From Capitulum mitella (taxonomy: Eukaryota > Arthropoda > Thecostraca > Pollicipedomorpha > Pollicipedidae), in the NCBI GenBank assembly GCA_030062745.1, contig CP099850.1, positions 496,001 to 560,000 of the forward strand: 64,000 nucleotides of DNA, written 5' to 3'. This document shows, one piece after another, positions 21,900-35,029 of this stretch. Every line of letters starts with the position of its first letter. The stretch's first letter is position 1. Below the pieces are notes generated by a model. That model searched no databases. It had not been told where the DNA came from and worked only from the letters and a program-made list of their open reading frames with translations. Both the position numbers and the translations under genes were made by a program.

Positions 21900-23869
21900 C
21901 CTCTACCCGGCCGGCGGAGGGTGGGGCGCAGGACGGCGTCATGCGGTGCTGTCGTCAGCCCTGACCCTCGTTTTGTTCTGCCGTGATAAGCAGTTGGGGA
22001 CTCTCGATTAAGCTCACGTCGTTGGGGAATGATAACACCATCGTCACTTTAGACGGTGGTACACCAGCGAAAAGCCCAAAGAGTCTTTCCAAAACTTTTC
22101 CGTGCTTTGAATATATCCTCTGCGTAAAAGGCCAGATGCGATAGTTATCGCTGTCCATTGTTCGTGGGAATTGATTTTCCGCTAAGACTTATGCATAGGA
22201 TATGAATAACCAAAGGTCGTAGAAAATCAAAGGACTGCAAGCACACGGTGGCGTTTTTATCGCTGAGCGTCAGCCTATTCGGCAAGAACTGCGTGTATCG
22301 ATGGAGACCGTAACCTATGGATTTGTCCGTTACATTTACAAGTTCAGTATCTGGGACCAATTAGGTGAGTGAGTGAGTAGGTGAGTGAGTGAGTGGGTAA
22401 GTGAATGAGAGGGTGAGTGAAAAATTGAGTACGCTTCTGGCGGTTTATTCATATTATAGCACTCTGCAGACTACGAATAAGTACGTATTGCCCAAAACGC
22501 ACAGAAAAGAATTGCAAAGTGTTTGCAAATTATGCCAGTTGTCAGGAGCCGTTTTTGGTCTTATGCCTTAAAAGGCAAGACTTTTTGTGAAGATGATAGG
22601 TACCATGGTGACTGCAGGCGAGAACGTCCAGGAAACAACGATATTTGAATCACACCGAAGCTACAGTTGCAACGTGCCATACACATGCGTGAAGTTTAGG
22701 AAGCACTCGGGTCTGGGAGACTCCAGACTTCTCAGTACTGACCACGCAACAACGCGGGTGTTGGTGGTCAAAGATGCATGATTTAATTTGTTTAGGGTGC
22801 AAACCCAGTGCCAGGAAGCAAACAAACCCACTGGAAAAAACTATATGCGTCTAACTTTCTGGGGGCCTATCCCAAATTTGTGTTCAATGAGCGAAATATT
22901 AAACGGTCGTCATTCTGGTGATTTTCGTTTTCTCTGTACAGAAGGAGAACTCTGAGAAAAAAACACTGCGAGTCCAGAGGCCTTTTACTATTTGGATATA
23001 ATACGAACCTGTCTAAAAAGTGTTATGGAGAAACATAAAGTTAGCTGGCTGCTCTGCAAAATGCCTATTTAGCTCCGTGAGAGCGAGGTGATGTAAGCCC
23101 CGCACCCAGCACCCGTTTCCCGCCTCCCAGGTTGCTCCGCCAGAGGGCGCGATCGGTCTCAGGCCCGAGATGTCTGAAGGATCCGCTCCTCCGGCTTTTT
23201 CCTGACGCCGCTGCTGAGGCCGCTGTGAACACACGCTTCTTGTTTTGAAGTAAATGTAACGTAAGAGAGCGACCACTCCAAGGCCGCTCTTCACTTGGTC
23301 GGAGCCTCTGTCTTCATCGGAAGTGTGATGAGGCTTGCGCAATGGACCACCGCTGCCAGCGTTCAATTAGGGCCTCGTCGCCACCAGTGGGCATATGTGT
23401 CAAGGATGGGGAGTGTAGTCGTGTCCAGAACTCTGCGATGCCATCCTCGTGCGCATGGCCATGTCATGTCATGTCATGTCAGGCAATGTCATGCTGATGA
23501 TCCAAGGCTCCGACACGGGGATGAACCTGCAGATGGAGACCAACGCCTGCGTCGAGAACGCCATATGCACCGTACGACACTAGACGAGAGAGGATGGCTG
23601 GTGCTCTAGCAGCCCGTACCCAGTGGACTGGCATTGGGACTGAGATCGTGACTGGGATCGTTTGGCAAGATAGGATTACTCTGCCATAATCAGGCCGCTT
23701 CACGGTCACAATGTCCTGCACCAGCCGGCGGCCCGGTAAGCGGTTGGCCATACGCCGCCGGTATGGGTCTGGAGTGCCAGTGAGATCTCGCTACTTCCAT
23801 ATGAGCTTGGCTCAGGTTCCCTTCCCTCTCCCCCCTGCCAACGAGCTTTGCCCAGAGTCTGTCCCCTAC
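21900..23869. other. Intergenic, no supported gene
   Basis: Holds a (GTGA)n microsatellite at about 22362-22425 and a short ATGTC repeat at 23459-23480. No recognisable coding region or RNA gene. Confidence 0.5.
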
Positions 23870-24065
23870 TATGCAGGCTGGTCTCAGACTCCACCCACCC
23901 CCGCACAAATTTGGCTCAGACTCCGCCCACCACCGCACAAGTCTGACTCAAACTCCTCCCACTCCCTGACGAGTTTACCTCAGACTCCACTCACTCATGC
24001 ACGAGCTCAGCTGAGACTCCGCCCCTCCTGGAGAGGTCTCAGACTCCGCCCACTGCTGCGAGTGC
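23870..24065. repeat. About 34-bp imperfect tandem repeat
   Basis: CTCAGACTCCGCCCAC-type units recur roughly every 34 bp, about 6 copies, well diverged. It is followed by a GC-rich stretch to about 24300. Confidence 0.7.
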
Positions 24066-24399
24066 TGGCCTCAGCCCCCGCCTTCTCCGGCGCCAGCCCC
24101 CGCCCACGAAGCTCCGACCGGTCTCCGAGGTCGGTTCCCCGGAAGTCGGACCGGCCGGCGGCGCGTGCGAGACAGAAATCCGCCGGTCCCACCGGCGGAT
24201 TTTCCGTCCGCTGTCCGCCGTCTTCCAGCCTAATGCGCGATTCGCACGCTAATGGTCCGTCCGTGTCTCTGCGCGTCATCGCTGATCGGTTTATTTCGCG
24301 CCATGGTTACCAGGGCAAGAATAAGCTGAGTTGCCATGACCGGGACGGAGGCCCTTAGGAAAAACTCTGAACGTCGCTGCCAGAAGCAGCGGCGAGCAG

Positions 24400-24560
24400 A
24401 AACACGCCATCAGGGAAGAGCAGAGACACAGCAGGGACGAGCTGAGACACTGCGGGGACGAGCAGAGGCATAGCAGGGACACGAGCAGAGGCACATCGGG
24501 GGCGAGCAGACGTAGGAGGGCGGGCAGAGACACATCAGGGACGAGCAACGACCGTGGAGA
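24400..24560. repeat. 18-20 bp minisatellite, left part
   Basis: Units GGGACGAGCAGAGACACA(T) repeat about 8 times. The same unit in the same orientation reappears at 25870-26095, on the far side of the retrotransposon relic. Confidence 0.9.
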
Positions 24561-24564
24561 AATA

Positions 24565-25870
24565 CCGTTGCTTCGCCTCCTCGACCTCAGCAAGGCCGTC
24601 AGTGTGATAGACTACTTCAAGTTCATTTCTAACCTCCAGTCCCACGGAACTGACTCCTCCTGATTTTCGGCCTATCTTCAAAATCATACCCATGGTGTCA
24701 GCATCACTGACATTCCGGGTTTTACCAAATTCTCCTCTAAGCTTCACAATAGCATCTGCGTATTCCAGGGATCTCCGCTGGGCCCCCTGCTCGTCTGCGT
24801 GTCTGTGAACGATCTCAGTTTGTTCGCGGAGGACGCAGTGGTGGTCCAGTACACGGGTGATACCCAGCTTTTGGTCAGTGGCCATAAATCCCAATCAAAA
24901 AACATCATCGTTCGATGAGAGCGCGTCCCGGCCCCACTTGATATTTGGTTCAGACTCAACGGCTTAAAGATCAATGCCGACAAAATCCACCTGACGTTGC
25001 TCGGAAGTGACCCAAATGTCCGTATCATACCCAGTTTCATAGCTAGATTTTGCGATCACCATCGCATCCCCTGTTTGGGAACCAAAAATCTCGGACTGCT
25101 CTCTGATCGCACTTTCAGTTGGAATTCTCATGCGCCTTTTGTTATTTGCGCCTCAAGATTCCGAAACACCGTTTCGGAATCTTGGCCGGTCTATCACATC
25201 TGAAGCATTGCCTGTCCACCGACGTCATCACGACGCTGGAAAACGCCTTGGTTCCGTCGCAGGTCCGATATTGCATCTCCGTCTACGGCAATGGTACCAA
25301 AACTAACCTGGCTCGGCTTCAAAAAATATTAAATTACGCAGCTAAAATTATTTTCGGTCGCAAAAACCGATCATGTATCGGACCTCCTTCGGAAGCTCGG
25401 CTGGCTCTCTGCTGACGGTCTGGTGGGGCTGCATACCCTCATGCTATTGTAAAAGGTCCACCTACAGGGCGAACCCAAGGGCCTTGCCGGTTCCGTAAGT
25501 AACGGAGACGCATCAGAACACCATGCAGGACGGTGATTTACATGTCCTGGGGTCCTGCATCGATATGGGAAAACGCCATTTTTGCACGCGAGCTGCTGTC
25601 TTGTACAACTCCCGGCCACATGGCGTTCATGGGCTACCCGTGCCGCCTTACAGGCTCGCACCGCAGCGTCATTTGGTGCGTGCCGCCATCAGTAACAGGA
25701 CCTAGAAGTGTCATCTAGTCATGTACCGTTGTGTGCGCGAGTTTTACCTTAAATTGCCGTCTTCTGACCCCTGCGCTGCGTTCTTTTATCACCTCGACGA
25801 AGGGCTGTCATAACCACAAGTACTTTGTGGATTGCCCAAATGTATGTCTATGTCTATGTTTATGTCTCCG
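24565..25870 (+). mobile_element. CR1-like non-LTR retrotransposon relic, reverse-transcriptase 3' half
   Basis: In-frame pieces match the reverse transcriptase of CR1/Jockey-type elements: LLDLSKAVSVIDYFKFISNL and QSHGTDSS near 24575; FQGSPLGPLLVCVSVNDLSL near 24770; VVVQYTGDTQLLVSG, where the catalytic YADD is decayed to YTGD; WFRLNGLKINADKIHLTLLG near 24945; then NLGLLSDRTFSW, QVRYCISVYGNGTK and LQKILNYAAKIIFGR near 25260-25365; last, a MGKRHFCTRAAVLYNS block near 25565. Several stops and frameshifts interrupt it. It ends with an ATGTCTATGT-type tail near 25840-25870. No 5' half: a 5'-truncated dead copy. Confidence 0.9.
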
Positions 25871-26095
25871 TCTGAGCAGAGACGCATTAAGGACGAGCAG
25901 ACATGGTAAGGACGAGCAGGGACACAATAGGGACGAACAGAGACACATAATGGACGAGCAGAGACACGATGGCGACGAACAGAGACACATCATTGACGAG
26001 CAGGGACACAGTACGGGCGAATAGAGACACATCAGGGACGAGCAGAGAAAGAGCAGGGACAAACACGGCCACCATGACAGGGACGAGTGGTTATT
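25870..26095. repeat. 18-20 bp minisatellite, right part
   Basis: GACGAGCAGAGACACA-type units, about 11 copies, same unit and orientation as at 24400-24560. The two parts together look like one array split by the retrotransposon. Confidence 0.9.
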
Positions 26096-26790
26096 ATAAC
26101 AGGGACGGATGGGGCCACCACTGTAACGGCCTGACCTGCGGTGGAGGGAAATGCGTTGTATGCCGTTGATTGCCTGCAATGGAAGCAATAAGGATGGAAA
26201 TATAAAAATCATGGCTTGTCCTAACTGAAATGATTAAGGGACGAATGCGGGTAAATGTTGCCAATTATCCGTTGGCCCAATTCTGCTAAATATTTACGTT
26301 TCGTTCTGAAAATACAACAGCTTGTAGCTTTCCTTATCATCCCGTCACTAAACATATCTCGTTCCGTATCAATATGATCACAGTGGATACGGGAGCCATC
26401 AAGGAAGCAGACCAATGACAAGTTTTAGTTAAGCGTTTTCGATAAAAGCGATAATGTTTAAATCGATATGGAGAGGAACCGCCAGTCACAGACCACAAGT
26501 GCCGTGGAGTTGTCAGGGACGGTAAAAATCCTGATCAACGAGTGCGAATTTCTATTGGAAGTACTTCTTGAGGTCAGGATCTGCGCAACAAAATCTACTT
26601 TACACGGAATCTGATCGCAAAGCTTTATTATCCGGGCGCTCGGGTTTCATTAATATAAGCAAAACGAAACGTATGCATATGGAGACAAACGATGAACCTT
26701 CACGACTGCTTACCGAAGGTCCAGGTTGCTGAAGAGCAGCTTTGTTGCAAAGAGCAAATTTGGCAGGAGCAGCGGCTTTCTAGCGGCCTC
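26096..26790. other. Intergenic, no features seen
   Basis: AT-rich, no reading frame of note, no repeat recognised. Confidence 0.5.
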
Positions 26791-27740
26791 ATCGTTCAGT
26801 GCCAGCCTGAGGTGTCCCGGCTGATGGCAATCTCGCTGCTGCGGAGCGTGGGACATACGTCTGGCCTGTCGCGCGGCGGCGGCGCACGGCGCTCCTCTGC
26901 CAGGGCCGCTCTGGTGACGGCGCGGCGGCGGCCGACCGGTGCCGGTATCGACCCCGTCACCGATGTCAGCTCGGAAACGGACCGCTCCCAGAGCCGTGCT
27001 CTGGGGAAATTTCGCCGCAAATGAAGTGTTTCAGTTTGACTCGGTCTGGCTGTTTGAAGACCCTTCGACGCTTCGCTTACAATAGCGCTGAACAAAGGAA
27101 AGGTCGGGGAGCGCAGCGGCAGTTGGGCACAAGAGAGGGAAAACGGGACCCACCAAGCGTGTGTTCGCTCGCGGAATCGAGAAGTGACCCTTGGACATGC
27201 GACCTTTCCCCTTTTTGAACCTTTCGCTTTACTCCGCCCATTGTCCGGGCCGGGCGTGTTTTGAAGCCTGACTGGGCGCTGAAGCTCCGACGTGAGGCCA
27301 GATTGACAAGCGCCAGGGGGGAGGGAGGGCTTCTCTGCCCGGGGCGCCATCAGCTGATTGCCGGCTCTGTTTTCCGGCTGCTGTCGGCGCGGCTCGGTCG
27401 CCTCTCTCCCCTGAATAGACTCCCCCGGCCGGGCCTGAATCATTTAGCGCGCTTATTACGGCGGCGGCTCCGGGATGGGGGCACGCGCAGGGGCGATACA
27501 ATGGGCAGACGGGCCCGGCGGCGCGCCAGAATTACATCTGACGAGCTGTGTTTATCGCGCTTTAACCGGCCGCAGGCGGCTGAAAGCGCGCCGCCGCCGC
27601 CGCCGCCGCCGCCTCCCGGCTGCCGGCGGCGGCGCGGAAAGAGATGGCTGTCGACAGCTGCCGAGCCGAGAGAGGAACAGGTTGGCGGTGAGGGCTTGTT
27701 GGGCCGTTGCGCTCTGGTAGTGATGGAGGTGGAATGTTTC
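26790..27740. promoter_or_regulatory. Long GC-rich island, candidate regulatory block
   Basis: About 950 bp of CpG-rich DNA bounded by AT-rich DNA, with AT-core motifs inside the 3' part: CATTTAGCGCGCTTATTACG near 27440 and AGAATTACATC near 27529. A CCG trinucleotide run lies at about 27590-27612. Open frames on both strands (up to 215 codons at 26796-27443, minus) have no family features and are expected in stop-poor GC-rich DNA. It could be a promoter or enhancer of a gene outside the window. Confidence 0.35.
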
Positions 27741-29279
27741 GGCCAGATGTGAAACAACGAGTACGAAATAAAGAAATAAGTGTTGACTACCTTGCTATGT
27801 CTGCTCTCTCCAGTTACAAGGAAAAGAATAATAAAATAATCGTAAAATTGCCTGCAGGGATAGCTTTAAGTGAACTCTCCGTATGGATTTAAAGCGAAAT
27901 ATACCGCATGAAAAAAGATGAAGTACTTGTTCCTACAGTTTCGGTGTTCTGTTTCGGTGTTCCTACAGTTTCGGTGTTCCTGGTATTCGGTGTCACCAAG
28001 CTGCTAGCTAAAAAGTTTCACAGGTGGCCTGAAAAGAAACTAGCCTGCGGGTAATGCGTCACTTCTGAACGGCTCACGTACGTTCTTTGCACATGATTCC
28101 TGGTTGCGCTATGCATTAGCACGTTTCTTAAATTGGATTGACGACTGAGGGCCTGGATGACGATTGAAGCCCTGGTCTAGGAATTTTTTTGGGTGAGCTG
28201 TCCCAACCCGGTATTCCTGGTATTGTTACCTAGTGCGGTGGTATAAAAATGAAGTCACGAAAAATCAGCGTATGTCCTAATGTAATCTCTAAATGCAGGA
28301 TTTCTTATGTTTAGAGTGGTTCGCTACGCGGAACTGGCACTTTCTGAACTTGCATTTTTGCCTTAAAACGATCGCTTTTCTCCGACTTTGCTCCCAATGT
28401 CGTGCTCCACGATGCATGTGATAACCGGATGCGGCATGAAGCAAGGGACACAATACAATAACATGGTCGAAGATGTTAAATTTTCTTACAAAACTGGCCC
28501 TAATAACTATGAACCGCTTAATCGACTTTTATTTTACCGCGACTTTTTATAATCATAAAGCTATCGAAAAACCCGGAGGGGTACTTTCCAGTCTGGCTAA
28601 ACCAATGATACATACCATTGTGTTACTGCAGTGTTTGACTGGCTGTGTTCCTTGGGACGACAGAAATACCTGAATGATTCCCAGGCACAATTTTAAGTTT
28701 TCTGGTATCGTTGCTCCAGTATAATGGGTTCATACAGCCTTCCTTTGCTCCATTCTATGTGTGACCTGTGTAGTGTATGATGACCTCGTTTCAAACAGGG
28801 GCTAAGAATTTCAAATAGGATCATCACCGACACTTCTCCTTCAATAAGTAGCAAGAAACCTACGACCTTTCCTATGGTAGATTTTCATTCATCGGCGGGT
28901 GTCGAGACGAGACTATGTGTGTATAGGTGTTTGCATCTTCCCAAGCCTCTAGCTTCTGCAAAGTAAAATGTAAATGGTTACGACAGTTATAGGTTATATG
29001 TTATAGGCGGTTTTGTGAGAGATAGGGATCTCTTGAAATGATGGGACTGTGAGATGTAAAGGAATGTGAAACACTGCCAGTCGTATGTAAGGCACTGCAA
29101 ACATCTACACACCGCGTCATGGCCAGTAAACTGACACGTGTAGCATCAGAACAACCGTATGCATTTTATTTGTTATAGCCGCATGACGATCCACAATGAA
29201 GCGTTGCGTGGCTATTACTGCCCGAGTCATGAATGCAGGAATAAAAACATGCAAGTACAAGACACACGCAGCCACACAG
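27741..29279. other. Intergenic, no supported gene
   Basis: A short TTTCGGTGTTCCTACAG tandem repeat occurs at 27930-27985. Otherwise AT-rich with nothing recognisable. Confidence 0.5.
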
Positions 29280-30040
29280 TCACCGACGACCAGCAGTCAC
29301 AACGCTATCAGATGCGCCTTCACAGATCACCTTTGGCTCCCCATACCGCACTGCCTTATGCGTCAAAGTAAGGGTCTGAACATTGGCCATCTGTGGAGGT
29401 GTTATCCAGCAAAGTATCTCACGCGGGTAGCGTACATGATCAGATTTACGTCTTTCATCCAAAAATTACTCTATCTGCAAAGTTCAATATTTTTTGGACT
29501 CTAATGGAGTTCTTTTGTGTTCTATTTCCATCAAACGAAAACAGTGTCGGACTTGCGAGAGTACCAGCGCTGTCACGAAGGTCTTCATGACGTCATTAGG
29601 AAGGCGGCTGCGGGCATGGGACAGGCCAATCAGCTCGCTCATGCACCGGCGGCTAAGCTCGGCCATGTGTTGATCGCAGGACAGGGCGCCGTCAAGGATG
29701 ATTCCCGGGTTCCTCAATTCTGCGCACGGCCGCAGCGCTGCGTCACAAAATGTTACACTGAAGTCTGGAAGGGTCCGTAAATTTTGGCGGCCACTGAAAA
29801 TTATAGGTTGCTTTCTCTTCGCGTTGCCATTAAGTGCATGCGAACGGAACCATTTACTCAGCGGCGCCAGCGATGCCTCCATGCGCAAGATGAGTCCCCT
29901 GAGGTCATCCTTCGAATCGCTCACCAAGACCTGGGTGTCAGCCGCAAAATGAAAGACATCTGCTCCTTCCGAGGCTGCAGGAAAAGTCAGTAATGGCAAG
30001 GATAAAACGTTAAACGAAGGAACAGTACGTGCAAGAAAAG
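29280..30040 (-). mobile_element. Second CR1-like reverse-transcriptase relic
   Basis: On the minus strand, FHFAADTQVLVSDSKDDL (decayed YADD motif) and MEASLAPLSKWFRSHALNGN are followed by NLRTLPDFSVTFCDAALRPC, LRNPGIILDGALSCD, ELIGLSHARSRLPNDVMKTF and VTALVLSQVRHC. After a frameshift near 29470, RKSDHVRYPREILCWITPPQ continues the same family order. It covers the same reverse-transcriptase region as the relic at 24.6-25.9 kb but is diverged from it. No 5' or 3' end found. Confidence 0.85.
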
Positions 30041-33000
30041 GGCGGTCGACACCCACACTACGCGTCATGAGCAATAGCCTGAACTACGCAGCATTAAGGC
30101 AATGACGGAGAAAATCAGTACTGTGCAGGATAAGACACTGTGCATATTGATCGCATTTTCTCATGTCGCAGCTGACTCATATATACATTTTATCAGGCCT
30201 CATTTGTTTCTAGCCCGCGTTTGTTTTCGGAACTAGGGTCGACACGGCTATCCCACAAAATGTCGTAAGGCAGAATATCGAATGCAAAAATACTGAAATA
30301 AAATTTCAAATGTAAAATATCCATTAGAATACACGTCGACAAAGTTGAGCATCAAAGGAGGAAAAATCGAAGCGCAAGATACGGAAAAGGGAGAAATATA
30401 AAATAACGATCTTTATAAAAATGTAGAAATATTGTGGGACAAAACAATGGATGAACAAATGACCAACGCTGAATATAGAACTGGAAAAATATTGACCTCC
30501 ATTAATATCAAAACGGTAAAATGTAGTATAACAAAATATTGCGAAGTTTACTTTGTTGTGTCATACCAAGGACGGGTATCGTACATGGGCGGGTATAAAT
30601 CGGCCAACTTTCGCATCACGAAATATGAATTGTGGCTATACGTAACGGCTAAATCTCAAAGGTTAAAGATTTTACCGGAGCATGACCCTGATTGTAGGGT
30701 GATCAGGACTTCCGTCTGTCAAAATCACTGGCGGAATTCCAATCCCGGCTGTTCAAAATTTTCCCATTCCTTCTTTCCAAGCTGCCACTGTTGCTGGCAG
30801 ATGTGGCAATCAGCGTGGACCGTCCCCGGAGACTGGCGGTGTGTTCTACGATTCTTGCATTCGAGACGGTGGGGAAAAGCATTTCCTAGCTCACTGTCAT
30901 GTGTTGCTGCCAGCTGAAAAATCCCTGGCAACAGAAGTCACAGCTTATCCTCAAAAGACCACTGGAAAAAAGGAAAATATTTTGATGCCCAGGCCTCGAA
31001 TCTCGGATACTATAAGACGTAAAATCATAGTATTTTTGTAGCCACACCATCATGTCCAGTGGCGCAACCAGGATCTTTTTCTGGTCGGTTTAGCTCAGCA
31101 ACCTCTTGGAAGAACCAGGATATTCATTTCAGGTAGTTCTAGATAAATAGCAAAGACCCTTAAGAAATTATATGTCGACCATGGGTAGTTTTCACGACGT
31201 TTTCGTCCCCAAACAATTTTCGGAAGAAGTGAGTGCCGTGCCCACCATGTTGCGCTGTTAGTTGTGTTGCGATATTTTCCACTTGAATATTTATTCTGTG
31301 TGTTATTTATCCTTGCATTATTAATTTGTCATTCAGTCATGTAGCATTTGGTACATAGCCGGCTGATATTTATGTTGCTTCGATATTTCTGTTGAAAATT
31401 TTGCATTCCACGTTTTTTTTTATTTCATGTTTTGTTCGACGAGCTTTTCCACATTAATACCCAGATAGATGTCTGACATTCCATATTTTTCCTTTCGAGA
31501 TTTGCGCTCGTCGTTATTTATTTTGTTCCATGTTTTGTGTCCGTTGGCCTGCTTTCAACATTTTCCATGCGATACCAAACAGTATTATGTCCCGCAATCG
31601 AACGTCGCAAGCCAACAAATTTGGTTCCGCTTCTGGGAAAATGGCTAGTTTGGGACCATCATGAATTAAAAATTGGACCAAGAAGTGCTATAGGCCATGT
31701 GGGGTCAAGTATCAGGATGTTTTGCACTTCACTAAGCTCTAGGTATATTGGATTGGTTATATTTATTGGTTATATTATATTGGATATCGTTAAAACGAGT
31801 CTATGCCTCACGAGAAGGCAAGCAGTTGCGGAAAACGGTCATTTTTAAAACAAATATGCGTGGTTTAAAAAACCCATTTGTTCCGAAGTAGACCATTTAG
31901 AAATACGGCAGTCTTGGTTTCCCGGGTATGGCTGCGTAAAAGATAATTACGTTTCTTTTAAACATCGTTTTTTCTTTGCCTGTAATCTACCATTTACCAC
32001 ACCCTTTTCCCTTGCATTTCGAAGGCATCGTTTGGGGCTTTGCCCTTTTCGACGTTACCGTAGCATAAAATGTTATCGTCATATGCCGAGTTGATAGACG
32101 AAGCATTTTGCAGTGACTTTGCATCCGAAAAAAATCTTGTCTCCACAGAAAACCCTGTATTTGTCTTATTAGCATCCATAACCCTTCGTTTGTATACATC
32201 ACCACTGGTGGCACAATCGTCGCTGAAAAAGTGGATGGACAGGTAATAGTTGCAGAGACGTCGGATGTGAAAAAATGTTACGTTCCCACAGAAAATCCTG
32301 TATTATATGTTATTATTTCGAGCCTTTCAACTGCCTCTTTCCCCCGTTACTCAGGTTTGCCTTGACTAGGTTGGGGAGGAAGCTGACCACTCCATTGCGG
32401 GAGCTGCCCCCTCCCCAAGGTAACATGTCAAACGAGGCACGTTGACACGAAAAACAAAAAAATGGACATATGGGACTAGTAAGTAACTTGGAACTTTACA
32501 GTCCTGTAATCTTCGAAAACTACGCTAATTGTGCGATTTTTTGTCCCCATATCAGCAGAAACAGCTTCGCGGCGAAAAATCAATGCTGAAAACAGTTATC
32601 GACAAAAATATTTGCAAAATCGCGTATTTACCTTGTGAATTACCCTTTCATAAGGCTGATCAACGTACGTTTCTTTTATTACAGATGAGTGCTGCACGTG
32701 GGACGACATCGGTGCCCTCAACGTTAACGTAAAAACAATGTAGACATATGGAAGGCCAGGCCTCGAAACTTTCATCCAAGGATGACGAGGCCGACACAAA
32801 GGTGAGCTACATCAAACTTTGTGGTAGGTTTGAGCCTGAAAACACCTTACCTCAAAGAAACACATTACTGAGAAACTGAAGCTCCGTAGGAGAGTAGCGT
32901 GGCGTTTGCATGTTTCATTGTTTCTTTGTCGTTTCGTCTTCTTTCTGACAAACTTAATCCAATGCTTTGAATAGCTTATTCTATATTGGCGTTGCAGCTG

Positions 33001-33823
33001 TATATGAGATGAAACAGTCAACGAATGGAATGGACTTCTCGGAAGAACCCGTCAAAGAAATGTCTTAGAATGCACCGCCATCACACATTTCTCCGAACAG
33101 TATGCGTTTACCATGCTTATTCATTTTTTTGCACCACGTATTCCTTCACAAAAGAGTGGAGCTCGCCGGCAAATATTAGCTTACTTCGAGTCATCCGGCA
33201 TCGTTAGCATATGTTTCTTTGTCAAAGAACAAGTTTTGTTGTATTAGGGCCGTAAAAATGGACTGGCTTCGGTTGTGGGGGCCAGACATTGTTGTAACAG
33301 CAGTTAATATAAAATGATATGTGTGTAAAAGTGCGCAAAACATTATGAAGAGGTTCAGCCTTACTTGTGACATGTTCTGCTTTCAAAAGCAACCTAAAGC
33401 ATATCGTGATTAAGCTAGCAACAGTCGCACTTACTCATATTATAGCTCTTATCCAAATCTGAGACATTTAGTTTTACATGTGTGGTACGTGCATGATGTG
33501 GGGATCCGGCGACACATTTTCCGAGAGCGTGGTACCCGGCAGGCCTGTCAATACGTCCGGTACGGGGCCCGGTACGGCCCGGTACAGGATCCGCGTCTTC
33601 GCGGCAGTACTAATCAGACGGTTGAGGGGGCACCGCCAGCATCGTCAGCACGTGCTGCCTGCCGGCCATGGGGTCCCCGATCTCCGTCTGGCCGGATCGA
33701 TGGCTGTCGAGGAGAGATAGCGCCCCATCTGCCAGCAGCCGGGCCCGGCAGAGCCCCGCACGGTTACGGGAGGGTTCAGAGAGCGAGAGGTCCCATTACG
33801 GAAGTCGCAGCTCAGTTCGTGGG
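30041..33823. other. Intergenic, no supported gene
   Basis: AT-rich to about 33480. From 33520 to 33800 it is GC-rich, with short CCCGGTACGG repeats. The open frames present (at most 161 codons, 30432-30917 plus) lack family features. Confidence 0.5.
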
Positions 33824-35029
33824 ACAACCATACTCCCGGCAGGGGAGCTGAATCTGCCCTCATCGGGTTTTTTGCTTGACAATCCCAGGGTTTTTGACGC
33901 AGCTTCATGAAACTTGGTGACTTTTCCCAGCTATTCTTTCTACGTAATATGACAGCATTTCGTAATTCTGTTTTTCTCAGGGGCGGAGCCAGGCAGCATT
34001 TCTTTGGGAGAAACCTCAGGCCATTTTGGCCCTGTTGAGAGTAAAAAAAAATGACTGCCAAAAATAGCGTGTTTAAGACGAGACCTAAAAATTTATATCG
34101 ATGTATAGCTAAATAGTCGGGCAACATGACAATACAGTTCTCTTTACCTGAGGTCACTTCACAAAGTCAGGTCAAGGTCAAAAGTCAAAATTTGGTTTCA
34201 TAGCAATTATTTTAGCGCTATTTCTTTCAAATACAAAACCCAGAATGCATATGACTCTGAAGGGTACCCTCTACTTGTGTATCAAGTTTCAGCTTGATAT
34301 CAGGTCGGGTCACGGAGCTATGACCTAAACTGTCATTGCGCGTACCCTACATCACAACAGCCGTAAAATGAAATTTCAGGAATAGAGTGAATTCACATGA
34401 TTGGAAGCGTTTTCAGATAATATTAAATGCACACGAGATCATTCCAAGTGATTCTAAGATCATTAGAGGTCAGTTAAGGTCAAAGGTTGTCGGTTGAACT
34501 GAAGAACATGTGACCATGACAGTTCCCCCTTTTTGATGTCCCTGGCATCGCCTATGCTAACATTATACAAACGTAATACGATTTGTACTTCTTCGGCATA
34601 ACATGACTAGTAGAAACCAAAGAAGTGCTTTTAACTTTTTTCGTTGATTCATATTTTAAAAAAAGTAGGCCTCCTATTTTCGAAACCCCGCGAACGCCTG
34701 TGAATTGTCTCAAAATTTCAAACGTATGTACCACTGGTTAAAGTCCCATCCGTAATCTCTCGATTCTTTCCAATTTCATCAACATCGGTCAAAAAACAAC
34801 GGAGATATATCAAATCCAAAAATGCCCCATTTGGACTTCTTCCCCGGTATCCACCCGTTCTAAATTCCGGAAACTTTTTTATAAAAATGTAGCTTACGTT
34901 ATGGTAAATCGATTGCCGTTTGTTGCAATGAACTCGGAAATGTAGTTCTTGAGATCTTTCGGGGGGGAGGCGAATCCGTCCCCTGCCGGAAATCGGCCAA
35001 ACCGTCTAGCCTTCCGGGAATAGGGTTAA
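33824..35029. mobile_element. TTAA-type (piggyBac-like) MITE, copy A
   Basis: About 1206 bp, no coding capacity. The right end reads CTTCCGGGAATAGGGTTAA (35011-35029). The left end, ACAACCATACTCCCGGCAGG from 33824, is a mutated version of the opposite repeat. The whole body is alike in reverse orientation to 45383-46586, for example ATCAAGTTTCAGCTTGAT and GGTCACGGAGCTATGACCTA. A TTAA target and CCCT terminus are hallmarks of the piggyBac superfamily. Contains AGGTCA half-sites (34151, 34169, 34175, 34467, 34477). Confidence 0.8.

Noticed and set aside
24305-24318. X-box-like GTTACCAGGGCAAG
   Set aside because: Mismatch in the centre and at the last base; near no ciliary exon and on the far side of the better site at 18.1 kb.
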